From the NCBI GenBank assembly GCA_002270295.1, contig NISF01000001.1, positions 1,488,001 to 1,552,000 of the forward strand: 64,000 nt of DNA, in the 5' to 3' direction. This DNA comes from Enterobacter sp. 10-1 (GTDB taxonomy: Bacteria; Pseudomonadota; Gammaproteobacteria; Enterobacterales; Enterobacteriaceae). The notes below the pieces were generated by a model. It saw only the letters and a list, made by a program, of their open reading frames with translations. It searched no databases and had not been told where the DNA came from. The position numbers and the translations under genes were made by a program. This document shows positions 16,951-27,055 of the stretch, one piece after another. The stretch's first letter is position 1. Each line of letters begins with the position of its first letter.

Positions 16951-19323
16951 TTACTGCTGGTCAGGCAGCGCGTAGGCGATGATATAGTCGCCGCGATCCG
17001 GAGACTGACGTGCGCCTCCGGCGTTGATGATGATGTACTGCTTGCCGGTTTTCGGCGAAACGTAGGTCATCGGACCGGACTGGCTGCCGACCGGCAGACG
17101 AGATTTCCAGATTTCCTTACCGCTGGCGGTATCAAACGCCCGCAGGTAGAAGTCCTGGGTGCCGGCGAAGAACAGCAGGCCGGACTGAGTAGACAGCGAT
17201 GCGCCGAGCGTCGGCATGCCGATTGGAATTGGCATATGCATCCGAATCCCCAGCGGGCCGGTATCCTCAACGGTACCGACCGGCACCTGCCACACCAGCT
17301 TCCCGCTTTTCAGATCCACTGCCGACATCGTACCGAACGGCGGCTTCTGGCATGGAATGCCCAGCGGCGACAGGAAGCGTTCGCGCATTGCGCCAAACGG
17401 CGTGCCTTCCATCGGCACGATACCCATCTCAATCCCGCTGGCATTTTTGGCGACTTTGGCGCGCGGCACCATATAGTTTGCCAGGCCGAGACGCATATCG
17501 TTGACGAACATCAGACCGTTATTCGGGTCGACCGACACGCTGCCCCAGTTCATGCCGCCCAGCGAACCCGGATACTGCAATGAACGGTCTTCGCCCGGCG
17601 GGGTGAAAATGCCCTGATGGCGCATGGATTTAAAGGCGATACGGCAGATCAGCAGATCGACCGGCGTGGCGCCCCACATATCCGACTCTTTCAGCGTTTC
17701 GTTACCGATCATCGGCATGCCGACGGAGTAGGGCTGGGTCGGCGAGTAGCGCTCGCCTTCGACGTTGCCCTGCGGAACCGGGCGCTCCTCCACTTTGGCA
17801 ACCGGCTCACCGGTTTCGCGGTTGAGCATAAAGATCATGCCCTGCTTGCTGGTCTGTACCAGTACCGGGGTGGTAGCGCCTTTACCATCCGGCAGGTCGT
17901 ACAGCAGCGGCTGCGACGGCAGGTCAAAGTCCCACAGGTCGTGATGGGTCGTCTGATAGTGCCAGCGCACCTGGCCGGTGGTGGCATCGACGGCAACGAT
18001 TGACGAGCTGTACTTATCGTCAAGCGCGGTCCGCTCGCCGCCAAAGAAGTCCGGCGTGGCGTTGCCGGTCGGCAGGTAGATCAGGTTCAGCTTCGCATCA
18101 TAGGACATCGCTGACCAGACGTTAGGCGTACCGCGCGTGTAGGTTTGACCTTCCGGCGGCAGACCGGTCAGGTTTGGATTACCCGGATCCCACGCCCACG
18201 CCAGCTTACCGCTGTGGACATCATAGGCGCGTACCACGCCCGGAGGCTCGCCGGTGGAGAAGTTATCCGCCACGCGGCCGCCGACCACCACCACGTTCCC
18301 GGCCACCAGAGGCGTCGAGGTCTGCTGGTAGTAGCCCGCTTTGATCTCACCCATTCCAACGCTCAGGTCGACGACACCGTGTTCACCAAATTCTTCACAC
18401 GGTTTGCCGCTATCGGCGTCGATGGCGATCAGGCGCGCGTCGGTTGTCGGCAGGAACAGACGACGGGAGCAGGCGGCGGGCTGAACGTCAGCCGCCGGAG
18501 CGGGCTGAGCCTCGCCGTCCGCGTAATAGCCGAGCCCGCGGCAGCGCTGCCAGTTTGGCGCGGTGGCCTTTGAGTCGTAGCGCCATTTTTCCTTGCCGCT
18601 ATCAACGTCCAGCGCCAGCACCTTGCTGTAAGGGGTGCAGACATACAGCGTATCGCCGATTTGCAGGGGGGTATTCTGATCTTCGGCGCCGGAGCCGTTG
18701 CTCTGCGGAATATCCCCGGTATGGGCGACCCACGCCACCTGCAGCTGATTAACATTGTGCTTGTTAATCTGATCCAGCGCGGCGAAGCGATCGCCGTGGG
18801 TAGTATTGCCCCAGTGCTCCCAGTTTTTCTGCTGTTCGCCGGCGGCAACCGGCTTAACCGGTACCTCTTCGGTGGCGCTCACCAGCGGCTGCGCCTTGAA
18901 CATCCAGCCGAAGCTGACGGCCAGCACGACCGCCAGCGCCGCCGCGAGGCCAAAGGCCGGGCCTTTTTTCGTCGCGTTAACCGAGAAGAACGGCCAGACG
19001 AGGGCCGAAAGGAGCGCCAGCGCGCCGAAGACAAACAGGCGCGAGAACAGCGGCCAGAAGGTCCATCCGGCATCGCTGATGGCCCAAACAATGGACGCGA
19101 CAAACGCCAGCGCGTACAGTAGGATGCCGCTGCGGCGGTTGCGGAAGATGAGTACGGAGGCGATAACCATCGCCAGCCCCATCAGGCTGAAATAGAGGCT
19201 GCCGCCGAGCGTGGCGAGCTTTATGCCAGGAATACCGATGGCCAGGCCGATTATCAGCATCAGCCCGGCGAGAAGCCACTTCAGGATCCGGGGGAATCCT
19301 CGTGGCGCGTGACCCGTTGTCAT
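16951..19323 (-). CDS. Membrane PQQ-dependent dehydrogenase, glucose/quinate type
   Basis: A 790-residue enzyme that oxidises a polyol or sugar in the periplasm and feeds electrons to ubiquinone. Five membrane helices fill about residues 15-145, followed by the eight-bladed PQQ propeller starting around NWEHWGNTTHGDRFAALDQIN. The catalytic aspartate of the Gcd family is found in HHDLWDFDLPSQP, and GGMNWGSVSVDPN and the repeated Trp-docking motifs (GKEKWRY, GKEIWKS) are present. It is diverged from E. coli Gcd, and the neighbouring protocatechuate genes make quinate or shikimate a serious alternative to glucose. AAGGAG precedes the ATG. Needs externally supplied or separately encoded PQQ. Confidence 0.9.
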   Translation of the reverse strand: MTTGHAPRGFPRILKWLLAGLMLIIGLAIGIPGIKLATLGGSLYFSLMGLAMVIASVLIFRNRRSGILLYALAFVASIVWAISDAGWTFWPLFSRLFVFGALALLSALVWPFFSVNATKKGPAFGLAAALAVVLAVSFGWMFKAQPLVSATEEVPVKPVAAGEQQKNWEHWGNTTHGDRFAALDQINKHNVNQLQVAWVAHTGDIPQSNGSGAEDQNTPLQIGDTLYVCTPYSKVLALDVDSGKEKWRYDSKATAPNWQRCRGLGYYADGEAQPAPAADVQPAACSRRLFLPTTDARLIAIDADSGKPCEEFGEHGVVDLSVGMGEIKAGYYQQTSTPLVAGNVVVVGGRVADNFSTGEPPGVVRAYDVHSGKLAWAWDPGNPNLTGLPPEGQTYTRGTPNVWSAMSYDAKLNLIYLPTGNATPDFFGGERTALDDKYSSSIVAVDATTGQVRWHYQTTHHDLWDFDLPSQPLLYDLPDGKGATTPVLVQTSKQGMIFMLNRETGEPVAKVEERPVPQGNVEGERYSPTQPYSVGMPMIGNETLKESDMWGATPVDLLICRIAFKSMRHQGIFTPPGEDRSLQYPGSLGGMNWGSVSVDPNNGLMFVNDMRLGLANYMVPRAKVAKNASGIEMGIVPMEGTPFGAMRERFLSPLGIPCQKPPFGTMSAVDLKSGKLVWQVPVGTVEDTGPLGIRMHMPIPIGMPTLGASLSTQSGLLFFAGTQDFYLRAFDTASGKEIWKSRLPVGSQSGPMTYVSPKTGKQYIIINAGGARQSPDRGDYIIAYALPDQQ

Positions 19324-19672
19324 GTTGTCTCCTTAACCACCCGTTCTCAGGGGTGAACCAAATGAATCAAAAATTTAATGTTTATCTTTTGAGTGAAGCG
19401 ATAAATGGCTTCATGAAAGAGGGTTGATCGCTGATTTTGATTTCATATGAACCATATGGTGAAATCGTGGCAATAATAAATCTGTTACCGAAGTTTGCGC
19501 AATTGTTAATAAATAATTTCGCACTTATTGATTATGCTGCTAAGCAAACGGCGCTATCTGCGGTCGGTCGCCGCTGGCCTGCCGGGGGGAAACGTAGAGA
19601 GGACAGGGCGATGTCTGGTGGGGAGGAATAACCGATTTGCCCGGACAGGCGGCGATCTGTCCGGGACCAGGC
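19324..19672. other. Intergenic region upstream of the PQQ dehydrogenase
   Basis: About 350 bp without a gene. At 19439-19466 there is an interrupted inverted repeat GATTTCA / TGAAATC enclosing two CATATG boxes (19444-19449 and 19453-19458), roughly 116 bp upstream of the dehydrogenase start: a candidate operator. No regulator can be assigned. Confidence 0.35.
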
Positions 19673-20596
19673 TCAGGCCGGCATCGATTTTCGAATCGCG
19701 CTGAGCAGGATCTGCGCGCCGGAGGTGAGGGTGGCATCGACCCGGGTCAGAATACCGATCGGTTCACCGGCGCCCTGAGTTGGTACCGGCAGCGCGCTAA
19801 GCAGGCCGCGCCGCAGGTCGTCCTTCACCGCCCCGGAGGGGACGAACCAGATATAGTCATAATCGACGGTCAGCTGGCGCGACAGCGACGCCGAGAGCGT
19901 CTCTATACAGCCAGCGGGAATTTTACATCCCTGGCTTTGCAGCAGCGTTTCGGCATTCTGGCGGGGGATCGTCCCTTTAGGCGAAACGACGACCGGCCAG
20001 TCCATCACCCGGCTGAGCGTCACCGTCTCCTGCAGCAGCGGGTGCCCGGGGCGAACCACCAGCTTCAGGGATTCCAGAAACAGCAGCTCATAGTTCAGAC
20101 CGCTCATCAGCTCCGGGTCGGACATGCGCCCGATGCCGATATCAATCTCCCCCGATTTAAGCCCCGCCAGCAGCATGGTGTTATTCATAGTGGCGACCTG
20201 CAGGGTGATATCTTTCTGCTGCTGGTGAAACTGGCCGATGACCGTCGGCAGAATGCCGAGGGCGGCGGTAGGCAGCGCGCCGATGCGCACCACGTCGGGA
20301 TTCATTCCCTCTTTGCGGTTGAGCGCCTGGCCCGCGGTATTAAGCGCGTCGAGGACCTTTACCGCGTGGGTGAGAAACTGCTCTCCGACCAGCGTCAGCT
20401 GTGCGCCAAGCCGCCCGCGCTCAAAAAGCCGCGTTCCGGTCAGCTGCTCCAGCTCGTTCAGCGTTTTTGATAAAGCGGGTTGGCTAAGATTAAGTGTTTC
20501 AGCCGCACGCCCCAGCGTTCCCTGTTGAGCGACGGCCACGAAGGTGTGTAGATGGCGCAAGCGAATGCGCTGACTAAAGAGAACGTTTTTTTCCAT
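19673..20596 (-). CDS. pcaQ: LysR-type regulator PcaQ
   Basis: A 307-residue LysR protein. N-terminal helix-turn-helix: RIRLRHLHTFVAVAQQGTLG, RAAETLNLSQPALSKTLNELE. The C-terminal part is a periplasmic-binding-protein-like inducer domain (from about NPDVVRIGAL). The IRLRHLHTFV start and long inducer domain agree with PcaQ, which activates protocatechuate genes on sensing a beta-ketoadipate-pathway intermediate. Supporting context: pcaHG lies directly upstream on the same strand, an ATAACC-N3-GGTTAT site lies before pcaH, and a degenerate ATAACC-N4-GGCAAA lies 55-70 bp upstream of pcaQ itself. Confidence 0.88.
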   Translation of the reverse strand: MEKNVLFSQRIRLRHLHTFVAVAQQGTLGRAAETLNLSQPALSKTLNELEQLTGTRLFERGRLGAQLTLVGEQFLTHAVKVLDALNTAGQALNRKEGMNPDVVRIGALPTAALGILPTVIGQFHQQQKDITLQVATMNNTMLLAGLKSGEIDIGIGRMSDPELMSGLNYELLFLESLKLVVRPGHPLLQETVTLSRVMDWPVVVSPKGTIPRQNAETLLQSQGCKIPAGCIETLSASLSRQLTVDYDYIWFVPSGAVKDDLRRGLLSALPVPTQGAGEPIGILTRVDATLTSGAQILLSAIRKSMPA

Positions 20597-20650
20597 AATT
20601 GATACTAAAAACAGAGCGGTATGAGTGACAAGCGATATTGTTTAAATTTG

Positions 20651-20666
20651 ATAACCCAATGGCAAA
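20651..20666. promoter_or_regulatory. Degenerate PcaQ-like site upstream of pcaQ
   Basis: ATAACC-CAAT-GGCAAA: left half identical to the strong site before pcaH, right half degenerate. Its place upstream of the pcaQ start (20596) would fit autoregulation, common among LysR proteins. Confidence 0.35.
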
Positions 20667-20719
20667 ATATTATTAACATTTACTCTTGTTATATTACAAA
20701 TTCTTTTAGCCGACGCTAA

Positions 20720-20749
20720 AAAGACGATGCCCCGGGCTGTGCCGGGGCA
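20720..20749 (-). terminator. Terminator of pcaHG
   Basis: TGCCCCGG / CCGGGGCA stem with a 6-nt loop at 20728-20749; on the minus strand TCGTCTTTTT follows. It separates pcaG from the pcaQ promoter. Confidence 0.75.
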
Positions 20750-20767
20750 AACGGGGGAAAAATGACC

Positions 20768-22218
<1,451 letters not shown>

Positions 22219-22233
22219 TTAAAGGGTCTGTTT

Positions 22234-22250
22234 CATAACCCAGGGTTATG
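22234..22250. promoter_or_regulatory. PcaQ-like operator between pcaH and hglS
   Basis: Perfect palindrome CATAACCC-A-GGGTTATG. It contains ATAACC-N3-GGTTAT, close to the ATAACC-N4-GGTTAA motif I recall for rhizobial PcaQ. It lies about 110-125 bp upstream of the pcaH start, a usual distance for a LysR activator site, with pcaQ nearby. Confidence 0.75.
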
Positions 22251-22367
22251 TCCTGCGCCGGGCAAAGGGCAGGGGCAGGTTATCCGCATCACAGTTTGTA
22301 AATTCTTCCTGCTGGCGCGAGAGGCCTTCTCTACACTCCAGGAAGTATTCACTGGAGGTAAGACATC

Positions 22368-23711
22368 ATGGCGAACACCATCACGGCTGATGAAATTCGG
22401 GAACATTTTTCACAGGCTATGTCGGCGATGTATCAGCAGGAAGTTCCGCAGTACGGGACGCTGCTCGAGCTGGTAGCGGACGTCAATCTGGCGGTGCTGG
22501 AGCACAATCCCAGGCTGCACGAGCAGCTGGCGAACGCCGATGAGCTGGCCCGGCTGAACGTTGAGCGCCACGGCGCAATCCGCGTCGGCACCGCGGAAGA
22601 GCTGGCGACGCTGCGCCGTATGTTTGCCATCATGGGGATGTTCCCCGTGAGCTATTACGATCTCTCCCAGGCCGGGGTGCCGGTCCATTCCACCGCCTTT
22701 CGCCCCGTGGATGACGCCGCGCTGGCGCGTAACCCGTTCCGTATTTTTACCTCGCTGCTGCGCCTGGAGCTGATCGCCAGCGACGAACTGCGTCAGCGGG
22801 CGGCGGAGATTCTGGCTAAGCGCGATATTTTTACCCCGCGCTGTCGGGCGCTGATTGCGCAGCACGAAGAGAGCGGCGCTTTCACGCCCGCTGAAGCGCG
22901 GGAGTTTGTGCGCGAGGCGCTGGAGACGTTCCGCTGGCATAGCCACGCCACGGTAGATGATGAAACCTATCACGCCCTGCAGAATGAACATCGGCTGATT
23001 GCCGACGTGGTCTGTTTCCCGGGCTGCCACATTAATCATCTGACGCCGCGCACGCTGGATATCGACCGGGTTCAGGCCCTGATGCCGGAGTGCGGCATCG
23101 TGCCGAAGGCGCTGATTGAAGGCCCGCCGCGCCGCGATGTGCCGATCCTGCTGCGCCAGACCAGCTTTAAAGCGCTGGAGGAGCCGGTGATTTTTGCCGG
23201 GGAGCATCGGGGCACCCACAGCGCGCGTTTTGGCGAAATCGAACAGCGCGGGATCGCGCTGACGCCGAAGGGGCGGGCGCTGTACGATCGCCTGCTGAAC
23301 GAGGCCGGAGTCGGAAAGGACAACCTCCAGCATCAGCGCCACCTGCAGGATGTGTTCAGCCAGTTTCCGGACAGCGAGTTTCTGCTGCGCCAGCAGGGGC
23401 TGGCGTGGTTCCGCTATCGGCTGACGCCGGCGGGGGAAGCCCACCGCCATGCCTTCGGTCCCGGCGACGATCCGCAGCCGCTGATTGAGCGCGGCTGGCT
23501 GATTGCCCAACCGATTATTTATGAAGACTTTTTGCCGGTGAGCGCGGCGGGGATTTTCCAGTCTAATTTGGGTAACGAAACGCAGGCCCGCAGCCACGGC
23601 AACGCCAGCCGCGACGCCTTTGAAGCGGCGCTCGGCTGCCCGGTACTCGACGAGTTTGCGCTCTATCAGCAGGCGGAGGATCGCAGTAAACGGCGTTGCG
23701 GTCTGCTCTGA
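22368..23711 (+). CDS. hglS: 2-oxoadipate dioxygenase/decarboxylase HglS (YdcJ)
   Basis: A 447-residue DUF1338/VOC-fold enzyme, same length as E. coli YdcJ. The family was assigned as HglS, an Fe(II) enzyme turning 2-oxoadipate into D-2-hydroxyglutarate in D-lysine breakdown. Likely metal ligands lie in NVERHGAIRVG, in PGCHINHLTPRTLDID and in FGEIEQRG. GGAGG precedes the ATG. In E. coli ydcJ lies next to opgD; here pca, esterase, LysR, ycaC and aminotransferase genes separate them. Divergent from pcaHG, so the PcaQ site could in principle affect it too, but no functional link is obvious. Confidence 0.92.
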   Translation: MANTITADEIREHFSQAMSAMYQQEVPQYGTLLELVADVNLAVLEHNPRLHEQLANADELARLNVERHGAIRVGTAEELATLRRMFAIMGMFPVSYYDLSQAGVPVHSTAFRPVDDAALARNPFRIFTSLLRLELIASDELRQRAAEILAKRDIFTPRCRALIAQHEESGAFTPAEAREFVREALETFRWHSHATVDDETYHALQNEHRLIADVVCFPGCHINHLTPRTLDIDRVQALMPECGIVPKALIEGPPRRDVPILLRQTSFKALEEPVIFAGEHRGTHSARFGEIEQRGIALTPKGRALYDRLLNEAGVGKDNLQHQRHLQDVFSQFPDSEFLLRQQGLAWFRYRLTPAGEAHRHAFGPGDDPQPLIERGWLIAQPIIYEDFLPVSAAGIFQSNLGNETQARSHGNASRDAFEAALGCPVLDEFALYQQAEDRSKRRCGLL

Positions 23712-23753
23712 AACCGGTACTCTGCTGGCATAAACCGTAAAAGGAAGCAGGTC

Positions 23754-25262
23754 ATGCAGAATCCGTCTACGCCTCTGGTGAAAACCCGGCAGGGCACTTT
23801 ATCCGGGATCTCTGAGCAGGGGATTCATATCTGGCGCGGCATCCCCTACGCCGCGCCGCCGGTTGGCGAACTGCGCTGGCGCGCCCCGCGCCCGCCGGAG
23901 CGCTGGCAGGGCGTTCGCCGGGCCGACGCCTTCTCCGCCGCCAGCTGGCAGGACATTGAGTACTGCCGCGAGCTGGGAGGCGGCGATCCCGGCCGTTTCT
24001 CGGAAGACTGCTTATATCTCAACGTCTGGTCGCCCGCCGTCCGCACCCAGCCGCTGCCGGTAATGGTCTGGCTGCACGGCGGGGGCTTTACCATCGGCGC
24101 GGGCAGCCTGCCGCCGTACGATGGGCAGGCGCTGGCGGGCAGGGAGGTTGTGGTGGTGACGGTGAACTACCGGCTGGGGCATCTCGGCTTCTTCGCGCAT
24201 CCGGCGCTGGAGGGCGAGGAGGGCGAGCCGGTGTATAACTTTGCGCTACTCGATCAAATTGCCGCCCTGCAGTGGGTGCAGGAGAACATCCACGTCTTCG
24301 GTGGGGATGCGGCAAACGTCACCCTGTTTGGTGAGTCAGCCGGCGCGCGAAGCGTGCTATCGCTGATGGTCTCGCCAAAGGCCAAGGGGCTGTTCCATAA
24401 AGCGATTATCCAAAGCGGCTATACGCTGCCGGACCTCCCGCGCGCCAGGGCGCTGGAGAAGGGGCGGCGGCTGGCGGAGCATTTTTCGCTGCCGGACGCC
24501 AGCGCGGAGCAGCTGCGGGCGATCCCCGCCGAGGCCTTCTGGCCGCTTACCGCGCCGCTGAGTATCGGCCCGGCGCCAATCGTCGGCGATGCGGTGCTGC
24601 CGCAGCCGATGCTGGAGACCTTCTTCGCCGGTCGTCAGCATCCGCTGCCGGTCATGATCGGCTCGAACAGCGACGAGGCCAGCGTGATGGCGGTCTTCGG
24701 CGTTGATATTGCCGGGCAGATCCAGAAGCTGCGCCGCGAGCGGCGCTTCGGCCTCGGGCTGATTAAACTGCTCTATCCCGGCGTTAAGGGCGACGCGGCG
24801 CTCGGCCGCGAAGTGTGCCGGGATATGGCGTTCACCACTCTTGGCTATGTGGTGATGCAGGCCCAGCAGCGGGTCGGACAGCCCTGCTGGCGCTATTGGT
24901 TCGACTACGTGCCGCAGGCCGCGGATGAAGCCTATCCGCACGGCGCGTGGCACGGGGACGAGGTTCCCTACGTCTTCGATACCCTCGCGCTCGCCGAGCC
25001 GGTACGCGGCTATGCCGATGATGGCGATAGGGCCTTTGCGGGGCAGATCGCCGACTACTGGGCCAGCTTCGCCCGCCTTGCCGGCAGCGGCTGCAGCGAG
25101 CTGCCGGGCCCGGTGCGCTGGCTGGCCTGCCGGCGCGGTCGCGACCGGCTGCTGCGTATCGGGCTGCATAAAAGGGTGGGGTTCAGGCTGGAGAACCGCT
25201 TTATGCGCGCGCGGCTGGCGCTGTTCCGCCGGGTGATGCGCCATCATGTGACTCTGGATTAA
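23754..25262 (+). CDS. Type-B carboxylesterase
   Basis: A 502-residue cytoplasmic carboxylesterase of the family that includes PnbA and cholinesterases. Motifs: GIPYAAPPVGELRW near the N-terminus, EDCLYLNVW, oxyanion hole HGGGF, nucleophile Ser195 in GESAGA, an acid in SNSDEAS, and the catalytic histidine in WHGDEVPYVF. It hydrolyses carboxylic esters; the natural substrate is not known. AGGA precedes the ATG, 42 bp after hglS, so the two may be cotranscribed. Its last 62 bp overlap the end of the convergent LysR gene. Confidence 0.93.
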   Translation: MQNPSTPLVKTRQGTLSGISEQGIHIWRGIPYAAPPVGELRWRAPRPPERWQGVRRADAFSAASWQDIEYCRELGGGDPGRFSEDCLYLNVWSPAVRTQPLPVMVWLHGGGFTIGAGSLPPYDGQALAGREVVVVTVNYRLGHLGFFAHPALEGEEGEPVYNFALLDQIAALQWVQENIHVFGGDAANVTLFGESAGARSVLSLMVSPKAKGLFHKAIIQSGYTLPDLPRARALEKGRRLAEHFSLPDASAEQLRAIPAEAFWPLTAPLSIGPAPIVGDAVLPQPMLETFFAGRQHPLPVMIGSNSDEASVMAVFGVDIAGQIQKLRRERRFGLGLIKLLYPGVKGDAALGREVCRDMAFTTLGYVVMQAQQRVGQPCWRYWFDYVPQAADEAYPHGAWHGDEVPYVFDTLALAEPVRGYADDGDRAFAGQIADYWASFARLAGSGCSELPGPVRWLACRRGRDRLLRIGLHKRVGFRLENRFMRARLALFRRVMRHHVTLD

Positions 25263-26097
25263 CCAGCTCCTCGCGAAACCGCGCCAGGCCATCGGCTTTG
25301 CTCTGCGATGCCCGCACCAGCAGACGGTAGCTGGCGCCGGTTTTCACGCTGAGGGCGAAAGGGCGCAGCAGGCGGCCAACCCGCAGATCTTCCGCCACCA
25401 GCGTCGCATCGGCGATGGCGATCCCCAGCCCCTGCATGGCGGCGGTGATCGCCAGATCCATGGTATCGAAGTGCTGGTTTTTGCGCATCGCCAGCGGCGC
25501 ATCGGGGGAGAACTGCGTCAGCCACAGCGACCAGTCGGTTTTATCCCGCGTCGGGTGTAAAAAAGTCGCGCCGTCGAGGCGGGCGTCGCACGGGGTGCTG
25601 CCGCTGATGACCGGCGTCAGCGCCTCTTCGAACAGCAGATCGCCGGCGCTTTGATGGGTGCCAAAAACGATCGCCGCATCGTAGGGCTCCGTTTTGAAGT
25701 TAACGCTATGTTCGGTGGTGGTGGTCAGGGCGATCTGCAGCTCCGGGTGGCGCTGCTCTATCGCCACCAGCTTTGGCACCAGCCAGCGGATGGCGCAGGT
25801 CGGCGCCTTCAGGCGCACCACCGTTTGCTGCTGGCGGGCCTGTTCGGCGACGGTCACCAGGCGGCCAAACGCCGACTGGAGCTCCGGGTAGAGGGCGCTG
25901 CCCTGGGGCGACAGGCGCAGCCCGCGCGCGTGGCGTTCAAAAAGCGGAAAACCGAACCAACCCTCCAGCGCCGCAATCTGGCGGCTCACCGCGCCCTGGG
26001 TCAGGCACAGCTCCCGCGCGGCGTGGGTCAGGTTGAGGTGTCTGGCGGTGACCAGAAAGGTCTCTACGGTATTAAAAGGCAGGGCGCTTCGCGACAT
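25201..26097 (-). CDS. LysR-family regulator, GcvA-like
   Basis: A 298-residue LysR protein with a clear winged helix (TVETFLVTARHLNLTHAARE, CLTQGAVSRQIAALEGW) and the LFERHARGLRLSPQG wing typical of the GcvA/AmpR branch. The inducer domain starts near VVRLKAPTCAIRWLVPKL, also the GcvA-type pattern. GGAG precedes the ATG. Its start faces ycaC (191 bp apart), which makes ycaC, or itself, the likely target. The last 62 bp are antisense to the end of the carboxylesterase gene; the final 20 or so residues (SHDGASPGGTAPAARA) look like a recent extension into it. Confidence 0.9.
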   Translation of the reverse strand: MSRSALPFNTVETFLVTARHLNLTHAARELCLTQGAVSRQIAALEGWFGFPLFERHARGLRLSPQGSALYPELQSAFGRLVTVAEQARQQQTVVRLKAPTCAIRWLVPKLVAIEQRHPELQIALTTTTEHSVNFKTEPYDAAIVFGTHQSAGDLLFEEALTPVISGSTPCDARLDGATFLHPTRDKTDWSLWLTQFSPDAPLAMRKNQHFDTMDLAITAAMQGLGIAIADATLVAEDLRVGRLLRPFALSVKTGASYRLLVRASQSKADGLARFREELVNPESHDGASPGGTAPAARA

Positions 26098-26287
26098 GTC
26101 GTCTCCAGCTATGCATTTTGATCATAGGCAGTATGCCACGCTTCGTTCCGGGAATGGGACAATGCGTTGCACTTTCGCCGACTAATCAGCGGCCCGCGGT
26201 TAAACTACTATCAGCCTTATTGCGCAAGCATCTGCCAGAGCGCCCGCTCTGGCAGGGATCGCCTGATGTTGATATGAGGAAAAGATC

Positions 26288-26911
26288 ATGGCTAAACCGT
26301 ACGTCCGTCTGGATAAGAGTAATGCAGCAGTGCTGCTGGTCGACCATCAAACCGGGCTGCTATCGCTGGTGCGCGATATCGACCCGGATAAATTCAAGAA
26401 CAACGTCCTCGCCCTTGGCGACCTGGCAAAATACTTCGGCCTGCCCACGATCCTGACCACCAGTTTTGAAAATGGCCCCAACGGCCCGCTGGTGCCTGAG
26501 CTGAAAGCGCAGTTCCCGGATGCGCCCTATATCGCCCGCCCGGGCAATATTAACGCCTGGGATAACGAAGATTTCGTCAACGCGGTGAAAGCGACCGGCA
26601 AGAAGCAGCTGATTATCGCCGGGGTGGTCACCGAGGTATGCGTGGCGTTTCCGGCGCTGTCGGCCATCGAAGAGGGCTTTGATGTCTTCGTGATAACCGA
26701 CGCCTCGGGGACTTTTAATCCGATTACCCGCGATGCCGCATGGGATCGCATGTCGCAGGCCGGCGTGCAGCTGATGTCGTGGTTTGGCGCAGCCTGTGAG
26801 CTGCATCGCGACTGGAGAAATGATATTGAAGGGCTGGGGACGCTGTTCTCTAATCACATCCCGGATTATCGCAACCTGATGACCAGCTTTAACACCTTAA
26901 CCAACAAGTAG
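26288..26911 (+). CDS. ycaC: Isochorismatase-like hydrolase YcaC
   Basis: A 207-residue cysteine-hydrolase-fold protein nearly identical in character to E. coli YcaC (MAKPYVRLDKSNAAVLLVDHQ start). Catalytic triad positions: Asp in LLVDHQTG, a lysine in the middle (ATGKKQLI region) and the nucleophile cysteine in TEVCVAFPAL preceded by GVVTEVC. The E. coli protein forms an octameric ring; its physiological substrate is unknown. GAGGA precedes the ATG. Adjacent to a divergent LysR gene that may control it. In K-12 ycaC is at another locus. Confidence 0.93.
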   Translation: MAKPYVRLDKSNAAVLLVDHQTGLLSLVRDIDPDKFKNNVLALGDLAKYFGLPTILTTSFENGPNGPLVPELKAQFPDAPYIARPGNINAWDNEDFVNAVKATGKKQLIIAGVVTEVCVAFPALSAIEEGFDVFVITDASGTFNPITRDAAWDRMSQAGVQLMSWFGAACELHRDWRNDIEGLGTLFSNHIPDYRNLMTSFNTLTNK

Positions 26912-26924
26912 TTCCTGCCACGGC

Positions 26925-26946
26925 CGGCCAGCGGCTGGCCGTTCTT
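26925..26946 (+). terminator. Terminator of ycaC
   Basis: CGGCCAG-CGG-CTGGCCG stem-loop followed by TTCTT. Confidence 0.6.
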
Positions 26947-27055
26947 CACCCTCAGCCATGATCAAAGCTCATGGCTACTATGACAACAATTCGTTTGTCG
27001 CCGTCAGCACCTTTAGATTGAATGGTTATGCAAATATAATGAGAAAGGATTAACC

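Noticed and set aside
22410-23597. 395-codon open frame antisense to hglS
   Set aside because: hglS matches its family over full length with a good ribosome binding site.
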